Source of the DNA: JAQUQI01 sp041650035
GTDB lineage: Bacteria; Omnitrophota; Gorgyraeia; JABMRG01
Assembly (NCBI GenBank): GCA_041650035.1
Contig: JBAZLY010000005.1
Location: forward strand, 1-51,649
Length of the DNA stretch: 51,649 bases
Direction: 5' to 3'
Position 1 is the first letter of the stretch; the number at the start of each line of letters is the position of its first letter. This document shows, piece after piece, positions 27,169-33,719 of this stretch. The notes beneath the pieces were generated by a model. That model was not told the DNA's origin. It did no database searches and saw only the letters and a list, made by a program, of their open reading frames with translations. A program made the translations under genes and the position numbers.

Positions 27169-27975
27169 ATGGTCAAGAAGATTCTTATTACCGGATGTTG
27201 CGGCAGGATGGGTAAACGTATAGCGTATTATGCCTGCAGGGAGAACGGCCTTGAAATATCCGAAGCCGTGGAGGCCGCAGGCCACCCTGATATAGGTAAT
27301 AATTACGGTGACATAATAGGGGAGGATGGGGTTTGCGCTGAAATTACAAACGATATATCCTCATCAGTAAAAAACTGTGATGTTGTTATCGATTTTACCA
27401 GCCCTTCGGCTATGTTGTCTAATCTTAAGGCGGCCCGGGAAGGCAGAGTGCCTATTGTGATAGGCACTACCGGGATTACGGATGAAGAATATAAGGTTAT
27501 TGAATCCAGCTCAAAGATTATACCGGTTTTGTTTTCTTCGAATATGTCCATAGGGGTTAATGTGATGTATGGTCTTGCCGCGGAAGCCGCTATCGCCCTT
27601 GGGGGTGATTATGATATAGAGATTGTGGAGGCGCACCACAGCATGAAAAAGGACGCACCCAGTGGAACTGCGAAGATGCTGTTACAAAAGATAACGGAGG
27701 CAAAAGGGGTAAATGCCGAAGACATTGCCATATACGGCAGGAAAGGTAATCCCGGAGCGCGTCCCAAGGGACAGATATGTGTTCATGCTGTGCGTGGCGG
27801 GACTATCGCAGGGGAGCATAAGATAATATTTGCCGGTGAGGATGAGGTTATTGAGATAATCCACCGCGCAGGAAGCCGAGACATATTTGCCAAAGGCGCG
27901 ATAAGGGCTGCGAGGTATATTATCGATAAGTCGCCCGGATTATATAACATGCAACACGTGATACAAGGAGTGTAG
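27169..27975 (+). CDS. dapB: 4-hydroxy-tetrahydrodipicolinate reductase
   Basis: A 268-residue NAD(P)H-dependent reductase acting after DapA. The Rossmann start ILITGCCGRMGKRIA, the FSSNMSIGVNVM segment, the catalytic EAHHSMKKDAPSGTA and the tetrahydrodipicolinate-binding VRGGTIAGEHKIIFAG are clear. A very strong SD, AGGAGGTG (27158-27165), precedes ATG 27169, so I reject the in-frame GTG at 27163 that lies within it. Three bases separate the stop from dapL. Confidence 0.97.
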   Translation: MVKKILITGCCGRMGKRIAYYACRENGLEISEAVEAAGHPDIGNNYGDIIGEDGVCAEITNDISSSVKNCDVVIDFTSPSAMLSNLKAAREGRVPIVIGTTGITDEEYKVIESSSKIIPVLFSSNMSIGVNVMYGLAAEAAIALGGDYDIEIVEAHHSMKKDAPSGTAKMLLQKITEAKGVNAEDIAIYGRKGNPGARPKGQICVHAVRGGTIAGEHKIIFAGEDEVIEIIHRAGSRDIFAKGAIRAARYIIDKSPGLYNMQHVIQGV

Positions 27976-27978
27976 ATT

Positions 27979-29148
27979 ATGCCAAAGTTTGAACAGGCAA
28001 GCAGGTTAAAAGGGCTGCCGCCTTATCTTTTCGCCGAGATAGACAGGATAAAGAAGAAGGCAGTCAGCGACGGCAGAGATATTATTGATTTAGGCATAGG
28101 AGATCCCGACAGGCCGACACCGGTGCACATAATAGAAAAACTATATGAGGCAGCCAAAAATCCAGAGAACCACCGTTACGCTCTTGACGCGGGCCTGCCA
28201 AAACTGCGCCAGGCTATCGCGGGCTGGTATAAAAGGCGTTTTAACGTTGACTTGGATCCGGATACGGAGGTGTTGCCTCTATTAGGCTCGAAGGAGGGTA
28301 TCGCGCATATACCTTTGGCCTTTGTTGACCACGGGGACGAGGTGCTTGTGCCGGATCCCTGTTATCCGCCGTATAAATCAGGCACGATATTGGCGGGTGG
28401 TGTGCCGTATCTTATGCCGCTTATCCAGCAGAATGCCTTTTTGCCCGATTTCGACGCGATAGACTATCAGGTTGCGAAGAGGGCAAAGCTGATGTTTTTA
28501 AACTATCCCAATAATCCGACGGCTGCAACGGCAACGAAAGATTTTTATGTCAAGGCAATAGAGTTTGCTAATGAAAATAATATAATCATATGCCATGACG
28601 CGGCGTATTCCGAGATGTCCTACGATGATTACAGGCCCATGAGCTTTCTTGAGGTTGAAGGTGCCAAGGCCGCCGGCATAGAGTTTCACTCTCTGTCAAA
28701 GACCTATAATATGACCGGATGGAGGCTTGGTTTTGCCTGCGGGAATGCCGAGGTGATATCGGCTCTTAGGGCGGTAAAATCAAATATAGATTCCGGCATA
28801 TTCCAGGCGGTTCAATTTGCCGGCATAATGGCGCTTGAGACAGGTCAGGAGCATATCGATGAGTTGAACCGCGTTTATCAAGGGAGACGGGATGCCCTTG
28901 TCGATGGGTTGAACGGTATTGGCTGGAAGATTGAGAAACCAAAGGCGACATTCTATGTCTGGACACCCGTTCCCCCCGGTTATACGTCCAATGAATTGAC
29001 AAAATCGCTTTTGCAAAAGGCTGATATAGTAACCACCCCGGGTGTGGGCTTTGGTCCGAACGGGGAAGGTTTTATAAGAATGGCGCTGACTGTTTCCGAA
29101 GACCGGCTCAAAGAGGCTGTTGACAGGATAAAGAGGCTTCACGGATGA
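27979..29148 (+). CDS. dapL: LL-diaminopimelate aminotransferase
   Basis: A 389-residue PLP class I/II aminotransferase that converts tetrahydrodipicolinate directly to LL-diaminopimelate and so bypasses the acylated dapD/argD/dapE route. IIDLGIGDPDRPTP, the GSKEGIAHIP segment, NYPNNPTAATA and the PLP lysine in FHSLSKTYNMTGWRLGFACGN are seen. The adjacent dapA, dapB and dapF and the lack of dapD/dapE support DapL over a generic aminotransferase. The DapL pathway is known in plants, Chlamydia and some other bacteria. It overlaps folK by four bases. Confidence 0.9.
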   Translation: MPKFEQASRLKGLPPYLFAEIDRIKKKAVSDGRDIIDLGIGDPDRPTPVHIIEKLYEAAKNPENHRYALDAGLPKLRQAIAGWYKRRFNVDLDPDTEVLPLLGSKEGIAHIPLAFVDHGDEVLVPDPCYPPYKSGTILAGGVPYLMPLIQQNAFLPDFDAIDYQVAKRAKLMFLNYPNNPTAATATKDFYVKAIEFANENNIIICHDAAYSEMSYDDYRPMSFLEVEGAKAAGIEFHSLSKTYNMTGWRLGFACGNAEVISALRAVKSNIDSGIFQAVQFAGIMALETGQEHIDELNRVYQGRRDALVDGLNGIGWKIEKPKATFYVWTPVPPGYTSNELTKSLLQKADIVTTPGVGFGPNGEGFIRMALTVSEDRLKEAVDRIKRLHG

Positions 29149-29789
29149 GCATTGTTTATATCGGTATAGGGTCTAATTTAGGGGACAGGCTGCAGAACAT
29201 CGAAAGGTCTCTTGAAAAATTAAAAGCGAGAAAGGATATTGAGTTTAAGGAGATGTCTTCTGTCGTTGAGACAGAGGCCGTTGGAGGCGTGAGCCAGCCA
29301 ATGTATCTTAACGCGTGCTGTTGTATCGGCACGGCGCTTTATCCCGACGAGGTTCTGGCTGCCTTAAAGACGATAGAGCGCGAGATGGGCAGGTTTAAAG
29401 ACAATACGCCGAAGAGATTAAGCACGCAGGAACAGCTAAAGGTCTTAAGCGAGGGCAAGACGATTGAATACGCCTCACGCTGCCAGGTGCCTGTTCATGC
29501 CGCCTTAGACAGATGGGCGCCAAGGGTAATCGATCTGGATATACTTTTATATGATGATATTATTATGAGAGGTAATAGTCTGATAATCCCGCATAGCCGT
29601 ATGCACGAGCGTTATTTCGTGCTCAAGCCCCTCTTCGAGATAGCCCCTGATATTGTTCATCCTGTCTTAAAGAAAAGCATAAAGGATCTGTTGCAGGATG
29701 ATGAGCGCCTGCGGGGGCAATGCCTTCCGCCGGAAGAGCGCATAGAGGGTTCAATGCCCAAGGGTATGACGGAAGATGAGAATCATTAG
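29145..29789 (+). CDS. folK: 2-amino-4-hydroxy-6-hydroxymethyldihydropteridine pyrophosphokinase (HPPK)
   Basis: This folate-pathway enzyme transfers pyrophosphate from ATP to hydroxymethyldihydropterin. VYIGIGSNLGDRLQNI, the substrate-binding PMYLNACCCIGT region, EREMGRFKD and the signature RWAPRVIDLDILLYDD followed by LIIPHSRMHERYFVLKPL identify it. At 214 residues it is longer than the usual 160 or so. An extra stretch of about 30 residues sits between GRFKDNTPKR and RWAPRVIDLD, and a charged tail follows the core. The start shares ATGA with dapL and the end overlaps panC by 14 bases. Confidence 0.9.
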   Translation: MSIVYIGIGSNLGDRLQNIERSLEKLKARKDIEFKEMSSVVETEAVGGVSQPMYLNACCCIGTALYPDEVLAALKTIEREMGRFKDNTPKRLSTQEQLKVLSEGKTIEYASRCQVPVHAALDRWAPRVIDLDILLYDDIIMRGNSLIIPHSRMHERYFVLKPLFEIAPDIVHPVLKKSIKDLLQDDERLRGQCLPPEERIEGSMPKGMTEDENH

Positions 29790-30621
29790 AGGCCTTAAGA
29801 CGATGAGGCGCGTGTCACAATTCCTTGCCGCCAAGGGTAAGTGTGTAGGTTTTGTCCCAACAATGGGCGCCCTGCACGAAGGCCACCTATCGCTTATAAG
29901 GAAGGCGCGACAGGAAAACGATGCGGTCATAGTTAGCGTATTCGTAAACCCTGCCCAGTTTTCTATGGGCGAGGATTATGATAAATATCCGCGGGCAATA
30001 AAAAATGATGCCGTTCTGGCCGAAGATGCTGGCTGTGATATATTGTTTCATCCCTCGCCCGAAGCCTTATACCCGGACGGCTTTTCCTGTTTTGTGCATA
30101 CCGGGCGCGTATCGGAGGTTTTATGCGGTATATCGAGGCCTGGGCACTTCACGGGCGTCGCGACTATATGCCTAAAGCTTTTTAACATTGTGATGCCGCA
30201 TCGGGTATATATGGGTCGTAAGGATTACCAGCAGGCGGTTATAATAAAGAGAATGGTTAGGGACCTGAACATTAATACTGATATAAAGGTCCTGCCTACT
30301 GTAAGGGAGAGTTCAGGCCTTGCCATGAGCTCCCGTAATGATTATTTGAGCCCGCGTCAGCGCTCCTTTGCCGCTACTATATACAAGTCATTAAAAAAGG
30401 CAGCGATGCTGATAGAGGAAGGAGAACAGAACCCGGACAGGATAAAGGCGATTATCAGGGGTATGCTTTTTGGGCGCAGTGTCGCAGTAGAATATATAGT
30501 AATAGTCCGCCCCGACACATTAGAGGAGATCAAGTGTATCGCGGGAAGTGTCCTGATAGCCTTAGCGGTGAGGTTAGGTCAAACAAGATTGATCGATAAT
30601 ATACTGGTAAACAAAAGGTAA
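29776..30621 (+). CDS. panC: Pantothenate synthetase (pantoate-beta-alanine ligase)
   Basis: A 281-residue ligase that joins pantoate to beta-alanine, using ATP, in vitamin B5 and CoA synthesis. The nucleotidyl-transferase motif GFVPTMGALHEGHLSLIRKAR, VSVFVNPAQFSMGEDYDKYPR, YMGRKDYQQAVIIKRMVRDL and the SSRNDYLSPRQR stretch are diagnostic. It overlaps folK and is followed by panD, which supplies beta-alanine. panB is not in the window. Confidence 0.97.
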   Translation: MRIIRGLKTMRRVSQFLAAKGKCVGFVPTMGALHEGHLSLIRKARQENDAVIVSVFVNPAQFSMGEDYDKYPRAIKNDAVLAEDAGCDILFHPSPEALYPDGFSCFVHTGRVSEVLCGISRPGHFTGVATICLKLFNIVMPHRVYMGRKDYQQAVIIKRMVRDLNINTDIKVLPTVRESSGLAMSSRNDYLSPRQRSFAATIYKSLKKAAMLIEEGEQNPDRIKAIIRGMLFGRSVAVEYIVIVRPDTLEEIKCIAGSVLIALAVRLGQTRLIDNILVNKR

Positions 30622-30662
30622 CGGGGCTGTTTTTTGCCCGATAAATCCGAGGAGCAGAACAT

Positions 30663-31043
30663 ATGTTTAGAATAATCTATAAGTCCAAGATACACAATGC
30701 TACCGTAACCGATTCAAATTTGAACTATACGGGCAGTATAACGATAGACTCGGACCTATTGAAGGCAGTTGATATCTTTCCGGGTGAAAAGGTTCAGATA
30801 GTTAACCTGAATAACGGGACAAGGGTTGAGACATATGTTATTGATGGAGATCCGGGCAGCGGTGTTGTGTGCATGAACGGCGCGGCTGCGAGGTGGGCGC
30901 AAAAAGGAGACCGCGTTATTATAATCTCTTATTGTATATTGGAATCGAAAGAGGCGTCGACGTTCAAACAGAAGGCGATTTTTCTTGATGATGATAACAA
31001 GGTGAAAGACGGTGATGCAAAAATACACAGAAAATACAAATAA
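30663..31043 (+). CDS. panD: Aspartate 1-decarboxylase
   Basis: A 126-residue pyruvoyl enzyme that makes beta-alanine from aspartate. The proenzyme cleaves itself at Gly24-Ser25 in NYTGSITID, exactly where the family does, to create the pyruvoyl group. KSKIHNATVTDSNLNY, GEKVQIVNLNNGTR and MNGAAARWAQKGDRVIIISY complete the match. The C terminus carries a short charged tail. It overlaps nadA by 29 bases. Many such enzymes need a PanM/PanZ helper, which is not seen here. Confidence 0.97.
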   Translation: MFRIIYKSKIHNATVTDSNLNYTGSITIDSDLLKAVDIFPGEKVQIVNLNNGTRVETYVIDGDPGSGVVCMNGAAARWAQKGDRVIIISYCILESKEASTFKQKAIFLDDDNKVKDGDAKIHRKYK

Positions 31044-31989
31044 GAAATACGCGGAGAAATTAAAAAGGCGTATTACCCAGCTGAAAAAGAAGCGCAATGC
31101 TGTGATTATTGTCCATAATTACCAGAGGGACGAGGTCCAGGATATTGCAGACATAACCGGGGACTCACTTGGGCTAAGCAGGGCTGCTATCAAGATCGAC
31201 GCGGATATCATAGTCTTTTGTGGCGTGCATTTTATGGCCGAGACCGCCTATATTCTGAATTGCAATAAGACGGTATTACTCCCGGTCAAAGAGGCGGGAT
31301 GCCCGATGGCCGACATGATAACGCCCGAGGCCTTAAGGGCCAAAAAGGAGCAGTATCCGGGCGTGCCCGTTGTCTGTTATGTTAATACATCCGCTGATAT
31401 AAAGGCTGAAAGCGATATATGCTGCACATCCCAAAACGCTGTAGAGGTAGTCAGCTCGCTCAAGAGTAAGAGGGTGTTATTTGTGCCGGACAGAAATTTG
31501 GGCGCTTATGTGCAGTCATGCCTGCCGGATAAAGATATAATTTTATGGGAGGGTTTTTGCCCGACGCATATAAGCGTCCTGCCTGACCAGATCAACGCGG
31601 CCAAAAGGCTTTATCCGGAGGCCGAATTCATCGCCCATCCTGAATGTGATCCCGCTGTGCTTAAGCTGGCGGAGAATGTAGCGTCAACGGGCGGTATGAT
31701 AAAATATGTTAAGCGTTCAAGATGTAAAGAGTTTATTATAGGGACAGAGTTGGGGATGCTTTACAGGTTAAGGCAGGACAACCCGGATAAAAAGTTTTAT
31801 TTGCCCACAGGGCACCTGTTGTGCGCAAATATGAAACTTACGACACTCGGTTGGATAGTGAATGCCCTTGAGCTTATGGTGCATAAGATCACCGTACCTG
31901 AACATATCCGCGGACGGGCCTATTATGCTGTTGAAAGAATGTTGAAGATATCGGGTGAAAAAAAGTGGGTATCGGTTTCAGGCGCTTAA
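31015..31989 (+). CDS. nadA: Quinolinate synthase NadA
   Basis: A 324-residue [4Fe-4S] enzyme that condenses iminoaspartate with dihydroxyacetone phosphate to quinolinate. AVIIVHNYQRDEVQDIADITGDSLGLSR, the cluster cysteine region VKEAGCPMADMI, CYVNTSADIKAESDICCTS, IAHPECDP and LLCANMKLTTLGWI match the family. ATG 31015 is chosen (a GTG three bases earlier is in frame), overlapping panD by 29 bases. The iminoaspartate donor is most likely the NadX-type enzyme encoded next; no nadB is visible. Confidence 0.96.
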   Translation: MQKYTENTNKKYAEKLKRRITQLKKKRNAVIIVHNYQRDEVQDIADITGDSLGLSRAAIKIDADIIVFCGVHFMAETAYILNCNKTVLLPVKEAGCPMADMITPEALRAKKEQYPGVPVVCYVNTSADIKAESDICCTSQNAVEVVSSLKSKRVLFVPDRNLGAYVQSCLPDKDIILWEGFCPTHISVLPDQINAAKRLYPEAEFIAHPECDPAVLKLAENVASTGGMIKYVKRSRCKEFIIGTELGMLYRLRQDNPDKKFYLPTGHLLCANMKLTTLGWIVNALELMVHKITVPEHIRGRAYYAVERMLKISGEKKWVSVSGA

Positions 31990-32067
31990 ATTGTTTTCTG
32001 CCCCGGCCTTTTTTAAATTTATAACGAATATTTTACAAATCATTGTCTAACATGAGAGGCCAAATTT

Positions 32068-32886
32068 ATGGCAAAGAAAAAAATAGGTATAGTCGGATGC
32101 GGCGCGATAGGTTCATATCTGGCCAAGCGCGTCCGTTCTGATTTAAGCGGCAGCGCGAGATTATCGGCGTTCTGCGATCTGGATAATGATAAGGCCCTTA
32201 AGTTGTCAAGATGTTTCCGCCCTACTCCTGCGGTTGTTTGCTTTGACAGGCTTGTCGATCTCTGCGATATTGTGATAGAGGCGTCCGCGCCCGAGTCATC
32301 CTTTGATTTTGCCGAAAAGGCGCTTAAGAAAAAAAAGGATATTATGTTGATGAGTATCGCAGGGATCCTGGATAGGAGCGGGCGGCTTTTTGATCTTGCC
32401 AGAAAAAAGAAGGCAAGGATTATTTTGCCAAGCGGCGCGATATGCGGATTGGATGCGCTTAAAGGCGCTATGATGGGTGGTATTAAGAAGGTCTCGTTGA
32501 CTACCAGAAAACCCCCAAAGGGATTAAAGGGCGCGCCTTTCATAGAGTCTAACAATATTGATCTTGATTCGATCGCCCGCGAGACCGTCATCTTTGAAGG
32601 TCCCGCCTCCCATGCGATACGAGCGTTTCCGAAGAATATAAATGTTTCAGCTTTATTGAGTATAGCCGGTTTGGGACCGAAGAAAACACTGGTAAAGATT
32701 ATTACCTCACCCGAATATCAGGTAAATTCGCACGAGCTTTCTATAGAAGGCGATTTCGGAAAGATTGTGTGTACTGCTGAAAACGCCGCGTGTGCCGAAA
32801 ATCCTAAGACAAGTTTCTTCGCTTGTCTTTCGGCCTTTTCCGCGCTTAAACAGGCGCTTGATAATTATGTAAAGATCGGTTCTTGA
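32068..32886 (+). CDS. nadX: L-aspartate dehydrogenase
   Basis: A 272-residue NAD(P)-dependent dehydrogenase that forms iminoaspartate for NadA, replacing the oxygen- or fumarate-dependent NadB. The Rossmann start KIGIVGCGAIGSYLAKRV, VIEASAPESSF, LPSGAICGLDALKGAMMG and the histidine in the VNSHELSIEGDFG segment (family catalytic His region) support it. Size and context next to nadA agree. It is separated from nadA by 78 bases. An oxygen-independent route fits an anaerobe, but that is inference. Confidence 0.92.
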   Translation: MAKKKIGIVGCGAIGSYLAKRVRSDLSGSARLSAFCDLDNDKALKLSRCFRPTPAVVCFDRLVDLCDIVIEASAPESSFDFAEKALKKKKDIMLMSIAGILDRSGRLFDLARKKKARIILPSGAICGLDALKGAMMGGIKKVSLTTRKPPKGLKGAPFIESNNIDLDSIARETVIFEGPASHAIRAFPKNINVSALLSIAGLGPKKTLVKIITSPEYQVNSHELSIEGDFGKIVCTAENAACAENPKTSFFACLSAFSALKQALDNYVKIGS

Positions 32887-33096
32887 GCTCATCGGCATAA
32901 TTTATTATTTTTATAAATCCCCGGGATACCTGTTCTCGTCTTAATATGTTTTGTTTTAAACGCGTGGGAGGAATGATTAATCATGCGCCTTCTCCGCGTA
33001 GTTGTTACGGCACGGCGGGTGTTGGCGCGGTTTTTTTTAACCGTGGTTTTTCAATCAGTTATTATGGCGTGAAAAAAGAAAATTATTATTTGTCGT

Positions 33097-33116
33097 TAAA
33101 AAATAATTATTTTTTA
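33097..33116. promoter_or_regulatory. 20-bp perfect AT palindrome in an A/T-rich upstream region
   Basis: TAAAAAATAATTATTTTTTA is its own reverse complement. It lies about 20 bases upstream of the -35 box of the lysine-rich gene unit, within a strongly A/T-rich stretch (about 33075-33137) that would suit an UP element. Either polymerase alpha-subunit binding or a dimeric regulator site is possible. The rest of the intergenic space 32887-33096 shows no convincing gene. Confidence 0.5.
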
Positions 33117-33137
33117 TTTGAAAAAGAAAAAAAATAC

Positions 33138-33166
33138 TTGCGCGCGTATGATAAATGACGTAAAAT
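33138..33166 (+). promoter_or_regulatory. Promoter of the lysine-rich protein unit
   Basis: TTGCGC (33138-33143) and TAAAAT (33161-33166) are 17 bases apart, downstream of an A/T-rich tract. Predicted transcription start is near 33173. Confidence 0.65.
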
Positions 33167-33209
33167 AAAATCAATAGATAATATTTCACGAAGGGGGGTG
33201 AAAAAATAA

Positions 33210-33473
33210 ATGGCAACTAAAGTTTTAAAGTGCGGAATAAAGAGGGAAAAAGGATATTTATATTATTTGGATAAAAAAGGAAACGTATCAAAGGCCAAGA
33301 TGGCGCGCGGAAAGAAAAAAGGCGGAAGCCCGCAGGTTATTGTCAAGGCCGGTGTAAAGAGACAGAAGGGGTATCTTTACTTTATTGATAAGCAGGGCGA
33401 TGTGGCTATGGCAAAGATGGCTCGCGGTGGTAAGAAGAAAACCGTCAAGAAGAAAAAAAAGAGTAAAAGATAG
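33210..33473 (+). CDS. Small lysine-rich protein with two internal repeats, function unknown
   Basis: I do not recognise a named family. The 87 residues contain two tandem copies of one motif, GIKREKGYLYYLDKKGNV-(SK)-AKMARG (about residues 9-34) and GVKRQKGYLYFIDKQGDV-(AM)-AKMARG (about 48-73). A lysine tail of alternating K/KK runs ends the protein. The calculated charge is strongly positive, with aromatic YLY/YLYF cores. There is no signal peptide or membrane segment. It has a strong SD (AAGGGGGGTG, 33191-33200), its own promoter, and a 19-residue lysine microprotein gene downstream. A nucleic-acid-binding or nucleoid role is plausible inference only. Confidence 0.85.
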   Translation: MATKVLKCGIKREKGYLYYLDKKGNVSKAKMARGKKKGGSPQVIVKAGVKRQKGYLYFIDKQGDVAMAKMARGGKKKTVKKKKKSKR

Positions 33474-33518
33474 TTTTTTGTTTCCGATCACTTAACCAAA
33501 AAAAAGGAGGATAAAACC

Positions 33519-33578
33519 ATGGCAGCAAAAAAGAAAGCCAAAAAGGCGAAGAAGACTGCGAAGAAAAAGAAGAAATAA
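33519..33578 (+). CDS. 19-residue poly-lysine/alanine microprotein
   Basis: The ORF reads MAAKKKAKKAKKTAKKKKK and stops; 13 of 19 residues are lysine. It has the best SD in the window, AAGGAGG (33504-33510), eight bases before the ATG, and a strong terminator 30 bases after the stop. A chance ORF would not be expected to have both. The composition resembles the C-terminal tails of histone H1-like bacterial proteins, but here it stands alone. It could be a DNA/RNA charge-neutralising peptide, a nucleoid factor, or a leader; no function is known to me. Confidence 0.7.
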   Translation: MAAKKKAKKAKKTAKKKKK

Positions 33579-33607
33579 CATAAGTTAGCACGGAATTTAT
33601 CAATAGG

Positions 33608-33661
33608 AAAACCCCTTTTAACAAGGAGAGAAGATAAAGGCTTTGTTAAAAAGGGGTTTTT
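33608..33661 (+). terminator. Strong rho-independent terminator of the lysine-rich unit
   Basis: AAAACCCCTTTTAACAA (33608-33624) pairs with TTGTTAAAAAGGGGTTTT (33643-33660) with a single bulged A, around an 18-base purine-rich loop, and a T run ends at 33661. It isolates the two-gene unit from uvrA. Confidence 0.85.
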
Positions 33662-33719
33662 CATGTTATTATATAGCATGGCAGTACACAGACCCTTGCC
33701 GATGGATGAGGCAATCATT

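Noticed and set aside
32983..33069. 29-residue hydrophobic peptide (starts MRLLRVVVTARR) resembling a type I toxin
   Set aside because: A GGAGGA lies upstream, but spacing is long, no antisense RNA promoter is apparent, and nothing else supports it.
32946..33158. 70-codon + strand ORF between nadX and the lysine-rich gene
   Set aside because: The sequence has no domain, its end runs through the A/T-rich promoter tract, and the composition follows base bias.
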